This document shows positions 32,606 through 41,070 of a stretch of DNA of 64,000 bases, one piece after another. Position numbers and translations under genes: made by a program. The notes beneath the pieces are model-generated. The model had not been told where the DNA came from. It made no database searches and worked only from the letters and a program-made list of their open reading frames with translations. This DNA comes from Haloferax sulfurifontis ATCC BAA-897. GTDB taxonomy: Archaea > Halobacteriota > Halobacteria > Halobacteriales > Haloferacaceae. Location of the stretch: the NCBI RefSeq assembly GCF_000337835.1, contig NZ_AOLM01000003.1:224809-288808 (forward strand), given 5' to 3'. Every line of letters starts with the position of its first letter. Position 1 is the first letter of the stretch.

Positions 32606-32935
32606 AGCGCCCGAAACTACACGCGAAATACACAAAAAGCTATTCGCAGGGGGCGGTGTGACCGCTTTTCGGCGGGCGCGCTCGTCGGCGGGTCGCGGCG
32701 AGGCTCGCCGGATGTTTCGCGGCGACGGTCGGCGAGACGGCCCCGCCGCTCTCGCGTCGAGTTCGACAGCAGAATCGGCCGCCGGAGTCCACTCGAACGA
32801 ACTGTCCGGGGCGGCCGATACAGGTCCGTCATCCCACGACTACAAAAGCGATGAGAATCGTGCAAGAACGTCGCACGTCACTGGCTGTCTCGCGCGATGT
32901 AAAAGCCTATCACGCCCCCCACCGAGGCGTGGGGC
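32606..32935. other. 330-base gap between UPF0173 and FAH genes
   Basis: No gene is supported; the sequence holds the divergent promoters and a GC-rich hairpin at 32917-32934 next to the FAH start. TATA-like AAAAGCCTAT lies near 32901-32910. Confidence 0.5.
32917..32934. promoter_or_regulatory. Hairpin at the FAH start
   Basis: CCCCAC/GTGGGG arms with a 6-nt loop CGAGGC end two bases before the ATG at 32936. It overlaps the likely transcription start. Confidence 0.4.
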
Positions 32936-33667
32936 ATGCATCACGTTCGATTCCGCGACCCCGCGGGCGCAGTGCGAACCGGTGAATGGCACGGCGATTC
33001 CGTCTCGTTCGGCGGCGAGGGCTACGACCTCGACGAGGTCGACGTGCTCCCCCCGTGCGAGCCGTCGAAAATCGTCTGTATCGGCCGCAACTACGCCAAG
33101 CACGCCGAGGAGCGCGACGAGGAGGTCCCCGACCGGCCGCTTTTGTTCCTCAAGCCGCCGAACGCGGTCGCCGGCCACGGCGACACCGTGACGCTCCCCG
33201 CGGGCAAGGAGAACGTCGAACACGAGGCCGAACTCGCGGTCGTCATCGGCGAGCAGTGCCGGAACGTCGCGCCCGAGGACGCCGAGGACGTCATCGCGGG
33301 CTACACCGTCATGAACGACGTGTCCAACCGCGACGACCAGGACATCGAGACGAACTGGGTCCGCGGGAAGGCGTTCGACGGCTCCGCCCCGCTCGGGCCG
33401 GTCCTCGCCGACCCCGACCACCTCCCCGACGACGCGAGCATCTCGCTTCGCGTGAACGGCGAGACGCGACAGGACTCCAGCATCGAACACCTCATCTTCT
33501 CGATTCCCGACCTCGTCGCCGAAATCACGACCTACATGACGCTCGAAGCCGGCGACGTCATCTCGACGGGGACGCCCGAGGGCGTCGGCCCGCTGGAAGA
33601 CGGCGACCACGTCGAAGTCGAAGTCGAGGGCGTCGGCGTCCTCGAACACGACGTGCGACAGGACTGA
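32936..33667 (+). CDS. FAH-family hydrolase/isomerase
   Basis: A 243-residue protein with the fumarylacetoacetate-hydrolase fold: SKIVCIGRNYAKHAEE (about residues 43-58), FLKPPNAVAGHGD and the metal-binding HEAELAVVIG (Glu-x-Glu) and NDVSNRDDQ stretches. Members cleave or isomerise 2-oxo acids in aromatic degradation. The substrate is unknown. The start lies directly behind a hairpin and the gene ends before a T6 terminator; it is not linked to other catabolic genes here. Confidence 0.88.
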   Translation: MHHVRFRDPAGAVRTGEWHGDSVSFGGEGYDLDEVDVLPPCEPSKIVCIGRNYAKHAEERDEEVPDRPLLFLKPPNAVAGHGDTVTLPAGKENVEHEAELAVVIGEQCRNVAPEDAEDVIAGYTVMNDVSNRDDQDIETNWVRGKAFDGSAPLGPVLADPDHLPDDASISLRVNGETRQDSSIEHLIFSIPDLVAEITTYMTLEAGDVISTGTPEGVGPLEDGDHVEVEVEGVGVLEHDVRQD

Positions 33668-33683
33668 GCGCGACCGTCAGCGC

Positions 33684-33689
33684 GTTTTT
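33684..33689 (+). terminator. T6 terminator after the FAH gene
   Basis: A run of six T follows GC-rich sequence 16 bases after the stop. Confidence 0.45.
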
Positions 33690-33715
33690 TCATCGCCGAG
33701 TCACAACCCGGCCGT

Positions 33716-34120
33716 ATGCGCGCCCCTCGGTTGACACTCGTCGGCGTCGCGATACTCGCGCTCAGCGCCGTCGCGGGCGTCGCGGCCCTCCCCGTGCTCC
33801 CCTCCTCGGTCGCGATTCATTTCGGCGGCGGCGACCCCGACTCCGTCGTCACCGCCCCGCTCGGCGTGCTTCTCGTCCCGGTCATCGGCCTCGGCGCGCT
33901 CCTCGTCACCCGGTTCGCCCGGGCGGCGGGACGCGGAGCCAGCGTTCCGCCCGTCTTCGACTCGGTACTGGCGACGTTCCTCGCGTACGTGCAGGCGCTC
34001 GTCCTCGCGTACAACCTCGGCGCGCGGTTCGATATGCTCGTCGCGGTCGTCCCCGCCGTCGTCACGTTCGGCGTCGTCGCCGTCGTCCTCGACCGCGCGG
34101 GCCGAGAGGACAAGGCCTAA
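33716..34120 (+). CDS. DUF1648-like membrane protein
   Basis: A 134-residue protein with about four hydrophobic helices. The segment PVLPSSVAIHFGGGDPDSVV (about 26-45) resembles the extracellular DUF1648 motif (an IHF-like region between two helices). Such small proteins sometimes accompany immunity or envelope functions, but the role here is unknown. The stop is only 27 bases before the Tat-type gene at 34148, with an iron-box-like palindrome straddling it. Confidence 0.6.
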   Translation: MRAPRLTLVGVAILALSAVAGVAALPVLPSSVAIHFGGGDPDSVVTAPLGVLLVPVIGLGALLVTRFARAAGRGASVPPVFDSVLATFLAYVQALVLAYNLGARFDMLVAVVPAVVTFGVVAVVLDRAGREDKA

Positions 34121-34138
34121 GATTAGGCTGGCCTAATC
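34115..34138. promoter_or_regulatory. Tandem iron-box-like palindrome (DtxR/IdeR type)
   Basis: Three half-sites alternate: GCCTAA (34115-34120), TTAGGC (34123-34128) and GCCTAA (34131-34136), forming a perfect inverted pair GATTAGGC/GCCTAATC (34121-34128 and 34131-34138) plus an overlapping GCCTAA/TTAGGC pair. The half-site resembles DtxR/IdeR-type iron boxes, from memory. It ends 10 bases before the sugar dehydrogenase start and would cover the core promoter. Iron-responsive repression is likely but inferred. Confidence 0.6.
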
Positions 34139-34147
34139 CCCCGTCGA

Positions 34148-34765
34148 ATGCGCCTGACCCGACGGGACGCGCTGGCCGTGCTCGCCGGTCTCGGCGTCAC
34201 CGCCGGGGCCGTCTCGCTGACGCAGTTCGACCCGTCGACCGCCGATTCGACCGGTGAGGGGCGCGGTTCGGGCGGCGAGCGCGGTGGTGACGGCGACGGT
34301 GACACCCCACCGACCGCGGTGCGCGAGACGATGGTCGCCGCCGGCGAGGTGGTCTACCCGAGCGCCGTCGAAGGAATACCCGAGTTCGTCGAGACCTACG
34401 TCGTCGGCCGCGCCCGCGACGACGCGCGCCGGGATACGATGGTCGACGCCGTGGCCGAGTTAGACGGCGTGGCCCGCGACTGGGAGAACGCGGCCTTCGC
34501 CGACCTGCCGGCGGGCGACCGCGACCGCCTCCTGCGCGAACTCGGCGTCAACACCGCCGACCCGGTTCCGGACGGGACGCTCTCGGAGCGCCTCCGGTTT
34601 CACGTCGTGAACGAACTGCTGTACGCCTTCTACGCCTCGCCGACCGGCGGCCGCCTCGTCGGCATCGAGAACCCCATCGGCCACCCCGGCGGAACCGAGA
34701 GCTACCGGCGGGCGACGATGGACGGGGGCGAGGCAACCGACTCCGGCGGTGAGAGCGATGGATAG
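34148..34765 (+). CDS. Gluconate 2-dehydrogenase subunit 3-like protein
   Basis: A 205-residue protein starting MRLTRRDALAVLAGLG, with a Tat-like twin arginine (RR) and hydrophobic stretch, so it is probably exported or anchored outside. After a Gly/Asp-rich linker, the rest (TMVAAGEVVYPSAVEGIPEF, AFYASPTGGRLVGIENPIGHPGG) matches the small subunit of membrane gluconate-type dehydrogenases. It overlaps the GMC gene by 8 bases (coupled). A cytochrome subunit is not visible. Confidence 0.8.
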   Translation: MRLTRRDALAVLAGLGVTAGAVSLTQFDPSTADSTGEGRGSGGERGGDGDGDTPPTAVRETMVAAGEVVYPSAVEGIPEFVETYVVGRARDDARRDTMVDAVAELDGVARDWENAAFADLPAGDRDRLLRELGVNTADPVPDGTLSERLRFHVVNELLYAFYASPTGGRLVGIENPIGHPGGTESYRRATMDGGEATDSGGESDG

Positions 34766-36338
34766 AACCCCCGTCTCAGACGCCGACGTGTGTATCGTCG
34801 GTGCCGGCCCGGCCGGCGGCATCGTGGCCCATCGACTCGCCGAGTCGGGGGCGTCGGTCGTCGTCCTCGAAGCCGGGCCGCGGTTCGACGGCGACAGGCG
34901 GGAGCAACTGGAACGGCACATCCGCCCCGGCCTCGGCGGCCCGTGGGAGATGGGCGGCCCGCGGGACGCGTTTTCCTCCTCCGGCGAGTCGTTCTACCCG
35001 CTGAACGCCGCCCGCGTGAAGGGCGTCGGCGGGACGACGCTCCACTGGCAGGGGATGGTGATGCGCCTCCACGAGCGCGACTTCGAACTCGACGCCAGAC
35101 ACGGCGTCGGGGCGGACTGGCCCATCGGCTACGACGACCTCCGGCCGTACTACGCCGCCGCGGAGCGCGAGTTGGGCGTCGCCGGCGCGGCCGACAACCC
35201 CTACGCGCCGCCGCGGGACGAGCCCTATCCGCTTCCCGCCTTCCGGCCGTCGCACTCGGACTCCATCTTCGCCGAGGCCTGCGAACGCCTCGGCATCGAC
35301 ATGCACTCGGTGGGCAACGCCCGCAACTCCGAACCCTACGACGGCCGGTCGCCCTGCGTCGGCTACGGGACGTGCAAGCCGGTGTGTCCATCCGGCGCGA
35401 AGTACACCGCCGAGTCCCACGTCGAGAAGGCCGAAGCCGCCGGCGCGCGGGTCATCGACCGGGCGCGGGTCCGGCGACTCGAACACGACGCGGCCGGCGA
35501 GCGCGTCGTCGCCGCGGCGTACACGACGCCCGACGGCGAGACCCACAGGCAGACGGCGACCCAGTTCGTCCTCGCCTGCGGCGGCGTCGAGAACGTCAGA
35601 CTGCTCCTGCTGTCCGACTCCGACCGCTATCCCGACGGCCTCGCCAACTCCTCGGGGGCGGTCGGACGGTACTTCATGGACCACCTGTTCGCCGGGGCGG
35701 GCGGCCGCCTCGACCGGCCCACGCGGCAGAACCACGTCGGCTTCAACACCAGCGAGTGCCACCAGTTCTACGACGACGCCGACCCGGTCAACGGCCTCAA
35801 ACTGGAGTTTCTCAACTACGCCGGCCCGTCGCCCGTCATCGACGCCCTCCACGCCGACACGTGGGGCGACGACCTGCGCGACCAGTTGGACGAGCGCTAC
35901 GGCACGCACGTCTCGATGGGCGCGCTGGTCGAACAGCTCCCCCGCGAGGACAACTACGTCGGCCTCGACCCCGAGACGACCGACGACCTCGGCGACCCCG
36001 TCCCCGAGATACACTGGTCGGTCGGCGAGCGGACGAGGGCCGCGCTCTCGCGGGCCAACGAGATTCAGACGCGGGTGCTGGACGAACTCGGCGTCGAGGA
36101 CCGCTGGACCGTCGGCTCCGACGAGACCGGCCCCGCGTACCACCACATGGGGACGACGCGGATGGGCGACGACCCCGAATCGAGCGTCGTCGACGCCGAC
36201 TGCCGCGCGCACGACCTCGGCAACCTCTGGATTTCGGGGTCGAGCGTCTTCCCGACCGGCGGCGCGATGAACCCGACGCTCACCATCGCGGCGCTCTCCG
36301 TTCGGCTCGCCGAGTCGCTTCGGGCGGAACTCGGATGA
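34758..36338 (+). CDS. GMC-family oxidoreductase (sugar dehydrogenase flavoprotein)
   Basis: A 526-residue flavoprotein. The N-terminal GAGPAGGIVAHRLAESG (FAD-binding GxGxxG) starts near residue 14 and the C-terminal GMC region ends with YHHMGTTRMGDDP and the MNPTLTIAALSVRLAE stretch; YGTCKPVCPSGAKYTAESH has the Cys pair typical of gluconate-type subunits. It should oxidise a sugar or sugar acid and pass electrons through subunit 3. It has no signal of its own and may hitch-hike on the Tat signal of its partner. ATG 34758 was chosen over GTG 34749. Confidence 0.87.
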   Translation: MDRTPVSDADVCIVGAGPAGGIVAHRLAESGASVVVLEAGPRFDGDRREQLERHIRPGLGGPWEMGGPRDAFSSSGESFYPLNAARVKGVGGTTLHWQGMVMRLHERDFELDARHGVGADWPIGYDDLRPYYAAAERELGVAGAADNPYAPPRDEPYPLPAFRPSHSDSIFAEACERLGIDMHSVGNARNSEPYDGRSPCVGYGTCKPVCPSGAKYTAESHVEKAEAAGARVIDRARVRRLEHDAAGERVVAAAYTTPDGETHRQTATQFVLACGGVENVRLLLLSDSDRYPDGLANSSGAVGRYFMDHLFAGAGGRLDRPTRQNHVGFNTSECHQFYDDADPVNGLKLEFLNYAGPSPVIDALHADTWGDDLRDQLDERYGTHVSMGALVEQLPREDNYVGLDPETTDDLGDPVPEIHWSVGERTRAALSRANEIQTRVLDELGVEDRWTVGSDETGPAYHHMGTTRMGDDPESSVVDADCRAHDLGNLWISGSSVFPTGGAMNPTLTIAALSVRLAESLRAELG

Positions 36339-36416
36339 CGGCTGTCGGCGCGTCCTTTCGGTCTGCGGCGACCCGGAGTACGCACGCTTAAGAACCGCGA
36401 CCCGCATTTTCCGACC

Positions 36417-37502
36417 ATGCAACCACGGGACCTCTCCGCGCACGCTCCCTACGTACCCGGCCGCGGGACAGAGGAGGTCGCCCGCGAACTCGGGATGGAC
36501 CCCGAGGACCTGACGAAACTCTCCTCGAACGAGAACCCCCACGGCCCGAGCCCGAAGGCGGTCGCCGCCATCGAAGACGCCGCGCCGACCGTGAGCGTCT
36601 ACCCGAAGACCGCCCACACGGACCTGACCGAGCGCCTCGCCGAGAAGTGGGGCCTCGCGCCCGAACAGGTGTGGGTGTCGCCCGGCGCGGACGGCTCTAT
36701 CGACTACCTGACCCGCGCGATGCTCGAACCGGACGACCGGATTCTCGAACCCGCGCCCGGCTTTTCGTACTACTCGATGAGCGCCCGCTACCACCACGGC
36801 GACGCCGTCCAGTACGAGGTGTCGAAGGGCGACGGCTTCGAGCAGACCGCCGACCTCGTCCTCGACGCCTACGACGGCGAGCGCATGGTCTACCTCACGA
36901 CGCCGCACAACCCGACGGGCTCCGTGCTCCCGCGGGACGAACTCGTCGAACTCGCCGAGTCCGTCGAGGACCACACGCTCCTCGTCGTCGACGAGGCCTA
37001 CGGCGAGTTCGCCGAGGAGCCGTCGGCCATCGACCTCCTCTCGGAGTACGACAACGTCGCGGTCCTGCGGACGTTCTCGAAGGCGTACGGGCTGGCCGGC
37101 CTCCGCATCGGCTACGCCTGCGTGCCCGAGGCGTGGGCCGACGCCTACGCCCGCGTGAACACCCCGTTCGCCGCCAGCGAAGTCGCCTGCCGCGCCGCGC
37201 TCGCCGCGCTCGGCGACGAGGCACACGTCGAGAAGTCCGTCGAGTCGGCCCGGTGGTCCCGCGACTACCTCCGCGAACACCTCGACGCGCCGACGTGGGA
37301 AAGCGAGGGCAACTTCGTCCTCGCCGAGGTCGGCGACGCCACCGCCGTCACCGAGGCCGCCCAGCGCGAGGGCGTCATCGTCCGCGACTGCGGGAGCTTC
37401 GGCCTGCCGGAGTGCATCCGCGTCTCCTGCGGCACCGAAGCCCAGACGAAGCGCGCCGTGGACGTGCTCAACCGCGTCGTCTCGGAGGTGCCGCCGGCGT
37501 GA
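36417..37502 (+). CDS. hisC: Histidinol-phosphate aminotransferase
   Basis: A 361-residue class I/II aminotransferase converting imidazole-acetol phosphate to histidinol phosphate. Typical HisC features: KLSSNENPHGPSPKAV at about 36-51, TTPHNPTGSV, and the PLP lysine (about residue 222) in RTFSKAYGLAGLRIGY. The stop overlaps the next gene start (GTGA, 4 bases), so it is the head of a three-gene coupled set. Other his genes are not in the window. Confidence 0.9.
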   Translation: MQPRDLSAHAPYVPGRGTEEVARELGMDPEDLTKLSSNENPHGPSPKAVAAIEDAAPTVSVYPKTAHTDLTERLAEKWGLAPEQVWVSPGADGSIDYLTRAMLEPDDRILEPAPGFSYYSMSARYHHGDAVQYEVSKGDGFEQTADLVLDAYDGERMVYLTTPHNPTGSVLPRDELVELAESVEDHTLLVVDEAYGEFAEEPSAIDLLSEYDNVAVLRTFSKAYGLAGLRIGYACVPEAWADAYARVNTPFAASEVACRAALAALGDEAHVEKSVESARWSRDYLREHLDAPTWESEGNFVLAEVGDATAVTEAAQREGVIVRDCGSFGLPECIRVSCGTEAQTKRAVDVLNRVVSEVPPA

Positions 37503-38008
37503 GAGTCGTCGTCACCGGCACGCCCGGCACCGGCAAGACCACGGCGACAGAGCGCGTCGCCGCCGACCTCGACCTCGACGTGGTCCACCTCAACCGACTC
37601 GTCAAAGACGAGGGCCTCTGGACCGAGCGCGACGAGGACCGCGACACGCTCGTCGTCGACCTCGACGCCGCCCGCGACGAACTCGGCGACTGGGACGGCA
37701 TCGTCGAGAGCCACCTCGCACACCACTTCGAGGCCGACCGCGTGGTCGTGCTTCGGTGTCGCCCCGACATCCTCGAACAGCGCCTCCTCGACCGCGGCGA
37801 GTCGGAGGCCAAAGCGCGCGAGAACCGCGAGTCCGAGGCGCTCGACGTGATTCTCGGCGAGGCCGTCGAGTTCCACGGCGAGGATTCGGTGTACGAAATC
37901 GACACGACCGACCGCGACCCCGACGCCGTCGCCGGCGACATCGCGGCGGTCGTCGCGGGCGAGCGCGACCCCTCGGCGGGGACCGTCGACTTCATCGAGT
38001 ATCTATGA
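37499..38008 (+). CDS. AK6/Fap7-like adenylate kinase
   Basis: A 169-residue P-loop kinase starting at GTG 37499. The Walker A GTPGTGKTT is at residues 7-15, and CRPDILEQRLLDRGES carries the lid arginines. Short NMP/LID regions and this length fit the AK6/Fap7 family, which acts on adenylates and in 40S/30S ribosome maturation. It overlaps hisC (4 bases) and the CDP-alcohol gene (4 bases), so all three are coupled. The pairing of histidine synthesis, an adenylate kinase and a lipid gene is unusual. Confidence 0.85.
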   Translation: MRVVVTGTPGTGKTTATERVAADLDLDVVHLNRLVKDEGLWTERDEDRDTLVVDLDAARDELGDWDGIVESHLAHHFEADRVVVLRCRPDILEQRLLDRGESEAKARENRESEALDVILGEAVEFHGEDSVYEIDTTDRDPDAVAGDIAAVVAGERDPSAGTVDFIEYL

Positions 38009-38607
38009 CGCTCGACCAGTACCGCGACACCGCCGACAAACTGCTCGCCCCGTTCGTCTCCGTCGCCGACGCGGTCGGCCTCTCGCCGAACGGCGTGAGC
38101 GTCGTCGCGTTCGGGTTCGCCGTCGCCGCCGGCGTCGCCTTCGGCCTCGCCGACCCGCTTTGGTACGGTCTCGGCGCGGTGTTCGTCTTCTGTAACGGCT
38201 GGCTCGACCTCGTGGACGGCGCGCTCGCCCGCGAGCAGGGCGTCTCCTCGAAGGCCGGCGACCTGCTGGACCACGTGCTCGACCGCTACGCCGACATCGT
38301 CGTCCTCGTCGGCCTCGCCGCCGGCATCGACTCGTTCGCGCTGGGCCTCGCGGCCGTCACGGGCGTCCTCATGACCTCCTACCTCGGCACGCAGATTCAG
38401 GCGGTCGGCCTCGGGCGCGCCTACGGCGGCCTCGTCGGACGCGCCGACCGGCTGGCGCTCATGGGCCTCGTCGGCCTCGCGGCCGCCGTCTATCCCGACG
38501 CAGTCGGGGGACTGACGCTCGTCGGCTGGCTCCTCGTGTTCTTCGCCGTCGTCGGCCACCTCACCGCAGTCCAACGGTTCTGGGGCGCGTGGGGCGACCT
38601 GACCTGA
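38005..38607 (+). CDS. CDP-alcohol phosphatidyltransferase (archaeal)
   Basis: A 200-residue integral membrane enzyme with about six helices. The catalytic motif D-G-x2-A-R-x8-G-x3-D-x3-D is complete (VDGALAREQGVSSKAGDLLDHVLDR begins near residue 71). It would link a CDP-archaeol to an alcohol such as glycerol phosphate, inositol phosphate or serine; the substrate is not readable. The ATG at 38005 overlaps the previous stop (ATGA). It ends the hisC-kinase-lipid set. Confidence 0.85.
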   Translation: MTLDQYRDTADKLLAPFVSVADAVGLSPNGVSVVAFGFAVAAGVAFGLADPLWYGLGAVFVFCNGWLDLVDGALAREQGVSSKAGDLLDHVLDRYADIVVLVGLAAGIDSFALGLAAVTGVLMTSYLGTQIQAVGLGRAYGGLVGRADRLALMGLVGLAAAVYPDAVGGLTLVGWLLVFFAVVGHLTAVQRFWGAWGDLT

Positions 38608-38870
38608 TCGGAATCACCCGACTCGACCACCAGAGCCCACCCGACGGACCTCTAATCCCTCGAACCGGTCGCGTCTGCGCTTTCCGCTGATTCGTTTCGA
38701 GAGACCGTGTTCACTCGCAAGCGGGTAGTCTCCCCCAGCCCTGCGTGTGGATGTTGCCCGCTAAACCAGATTTATATGATTGAAATTATCACTGGTTACC
38801 ATCTTCAAATGGTTCTGAATTACACCACACGTCGTCTGAATCGGCTACGATTCCAGAGTCAGCTTCGGTT

Positions 38871-39047
38871 ATGTTCAGTTTTGAATCTGGGGTGTGTGCG
38901 GCCGTGACGTGCTCGGAACAGGGCGGCCTCAGCGCGGGGGCCACCCCGAGACGCACCGAGGGGACCGAGACGCAGGCCGACGTCTCCGAGGCGACCCGCC
39001 GACTCCGAACGCGGGACCGACCGCCGTACGCGACGCTCGTCGACTGA
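38871..39047 (+). CDS. Possible 58-residue protein coupled to sensor kinase
   Basis: A frame from ATG 38871 ends at TGA 39045-39047, overlapping the sensor kinase ATG by one base (TGATG), the classic haloarchaeal coupling. The first 14 codons are less G/C-rich than the rest, which ends TRRLRTRDRPPYATLVD. It may start at a later GTG near 38904. No family is recognised. Real coupling is the main support; it could also be chance. Confidence 0.4.
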   Translation: MFSFESGVCAAVTCSEQGGLSAGATPRRTEGTETQADVSEATRRLRTRDRPPYATLVD

Positions 39048-40477
39048 TGTTCGTCCTCGACGCGGCGGGAACCGTAATTCACGCGAGCGACGAGTTCGCG
39101 GCGCATCTCGGCGCGGACGCCGCGGCGCTCCGGGGGCGACCGCTTTCCGGCTTCGTCGCCGACGGCGACTGGCCGGACGTTCGCGGGACGCTCGACGCCG
39201 TGCGAAGGGCGAGCGGGTGGGAGAATCATCGGTGCCGCTGTCGGCTCTCGGGGGGGAGCGGCGGGACCGCGGCCCGAGCCACCGAGGCCGAAGCCGACGT
39301 CGAAATCGAGTTCAGCCCGTATCCCGGGGGCGACGGCGGTGGAGGTGACGACGGCGGTGAGGGCGACGGATGCCGCGCCCCCGGCTCCGATACGGAGCGG
39401 GTCGTCGGCTCGCTCTGTCGCGAGCCGTCCGAGCCGACGACCGCGCGGCTACACACCGAGCGCGACCGCTTCGACCACCTGTTCGACCTCATCGACGACG
39501 CCGTCATCGAGTTCGAAATCGTCGGCATCGAGCCGGTCGTGCGGGCGGTCAATCCGGGGTTCGAGACCGTCTTCGGCTACGACGCCGCCGAGGTGCGCGG
39601 CGAGTCGCTCAACGACTTCATCGTCCCGCCGGACGCGGACGACGAGGCGGTCGACTTCGACCAGCGGACGGCCGACGGGAAGGCGAACCACGCCATCGTC
39701 ACCCGGCAGACCGCGTGGGGCAGACGGGAGTTCCTCTACCGCGGCATCCCCTACAGCCGCGGCGACGGGAAGCAGTACGGGTTTTCCATCTACTCCGACA
39801 TCACCAGCCAGCGCCGGGCCAGAGAGCACCTGCAGGTGCTCCAGCGCGTCCTCCGGCACAACCTCAGAAACGAGATGAACGTCGTCCTCGGCATGGCCGA
39901 GGAGATACGCGAGGCGACGACGGACCCGCGCGTCGACCACGCGGCCGTGCGAATCGCCAAGCACACCGAAACCCTCCTGCGGGTCAGCGAGAAGGCTCGT
40001 ACCGCCGCCGCCGTCCTCGACGACCAGCGGCCCGACGAGGTGGTCGACGCGACCGAGACGGTCCGCGCCGTCGTCGAGCCGCGGCGGACTCGGTTCCCCG
40101 CCGCGACGTTCGACCTCGACCTCCCGCCGTCGCTCCCGGTCGCCGTCGGGCCGAAACTCGCGCAGGCGCTCGCCAACGTCGTGGAGAACGCGCTGGAACA
40201 CACCCCCGACGACGTGACGGTCCGCATCGAGGCGAAGCGGTGCGAGAACGACGCGACGCTCCGCGTCAGCGACGACGGCGACGGCATCCCCGAAATCGAG
40301 TGGGCGGCCGTCTTCGGCGACGAGGACATCACGCAACTCAGCCACGGCTCCGGGCTGGGGCTGTGGGTCGTCAAGTGGGTCGTCGAGTCCGCGGGCGGCC
40401 GGGTCGACTACGACCGGCGCGACGGATGGAGCACCGTCGAACTGACGCTCCCGCTGGCGGACGAGGCGCGGTTCTGA
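39047..40477 (+). CDS. PAS-PAS sensor histidine kinase
   Basis: A 476-residue cytosolic kinase. It has a PAS-like N-terminus (FVLDAAGTVIHASDEF), an acidic Gly/Asp linker (about residues 85-125), a second PAS domain (FDHLFDLIDDAVIEFEIVG, then VFGYDAAEVRGES), and a HisKA region LQRVLRHNLRNEMNVVLGMA with the phospho-acceptor His (about residue 280). The HATPase domain has NVVENALEH and DDGDGIPE. No transmembrane helices. The cognate regulator is not adjacent; haloarchaeal HalX or DNA-binding regulators elsewhere are possible. Confidence 0.88.
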   Translation: MFVLDAAGTVIHASDEFAAHLGADAAALRGRPLSGFVADGDWPDVRGTLDAVRRASGWENHRCRCRLSGGSGGTAARATEAEADVEIEFSPYPGGDGGGGDDGGEGDGCRAPGSDTERVVGSLCREPSEPTTARLHTERDRFDHLFDLIDDAVIEFEIVGIEPVVRAVNPGFETVFGYDAAEVRGESLNDFIVPPDADDEAVDFDQRTADGKANHAIVTRQTAWGRREFLYRGIPYSRGDGKQYGFSIYSDITSQRRAREHLQVLQRVLRHNLRNEMNVVLGMAEEIREATTDPRVDHAAVRIAKHTETLLRVSEKARTAAAVLDDQRPDEVVDATETVRAVVEPRRTRFPAATFDLDLPPSLPVAVGPKLAQALANVVENALEHTPDDVTVRIEAKRCENDATLRVSDDGDGIPEIEWAAVFGDEDITQLSHGSGLGLWVVKWVVESAGGRVDYDRRDGWSTVELTLPLADEARF

Positions 40478-40531
40478 CTGTCCCGAAAGTCCACCAAAAC
40501 CACTATTAGATGACACGAATAACGACGATTC

Positions 40532-40969
40532 GTGCCCTCCATCGTTCCGTCGCCCGCGGAGGCGACGCTGTTTTTCGTCCCGGTCGTCGTCCTCGTCGCC
40601 ACGTCGCTTTGGGTCTCGCAGAACGCCGCCGCCCGCGGCCACGGCTTTCCGGACCTCCTCGGGGCGCTCGTCGCCTTCGTTCCGGTCGGACTGGTCGCGT
40701 ACCTGCTGTTTTTCGTCAGCGGGTCGTCGAGGCGGCGACCGCCGTCGAGGACCGAACGCGCCGCGCTCGCCGTGATGCTCGCCGGTGTCTCCTCGTACGC
40801 CGGCGGCGCGTTCACGCTCCCGCCCGACCCGTTCACGCAGGGGCGCTGGCTCATCGTCGCGTTCGTCGCGCTCCTGCCGGTCTCGTACGTCGTCGTCTAT
40901 CGGCGAGGCCACCGCGTCGTCACGCGACCCGTCCGTCGCCAGATTCGAGCGCGCATCGGGCACGAGTGA
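40532..40969 (+). CDS. Small membrane protein, unknown
   Basis: A 145-residue protein from GTG 40532 with about four hydrophobic helices (around residues 10-27, 42-62, 75-93 and 105-122), then a basic tail (RRGHRVVTRPVRRQIRARIG). No motif is recognised. It lies 54 bases after the sensor kinase on the same strand but without overlap. Confidence 0.6.
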   Translation: MPSIVPSPAEATLFFVPVVVLVATSLWVSQNAAARGHGFPDLLGALVAFVPVGLVAYLLFFVSGSSRRRPPSRTERAALAVMLAGVSSYAGGAFTLPPDPFTQGRWLIVAFVALLPVSYVVVYRRGHRVVTRPVRRQIRARIGHE

Positions 40970-41040
40970 CGCAGACGGTCGCGTTTCGGTCGCGTCAGTT
41001 GCGCCTCGGTCGCGTCGGGTTAGTGGCCGGTGGCGTGCCT

Positions 41041-41046
41041 TTTATA
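41041..41046 (+). promoter_or_regulatory. TATA box for aMBF1 gene
   Basis: TTTATA lies about 27 bases upstream of the ATG at 41071, giving a leaderless transcript. Confidence 0.6.
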
Positions 41047-41070
41047 CGCGGCGGGCGGGTACGTGAGTGT

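Noticed and set aside
34776..37280. A long open frame on the minus strand opposite the GMC and hisC genes
   Set aside because: It mirrors the codons of the GMC oxidoreductase and HisC genes, which are clearly real. Its composition (Arg/Val/Gly-rich) is that of a shadow.
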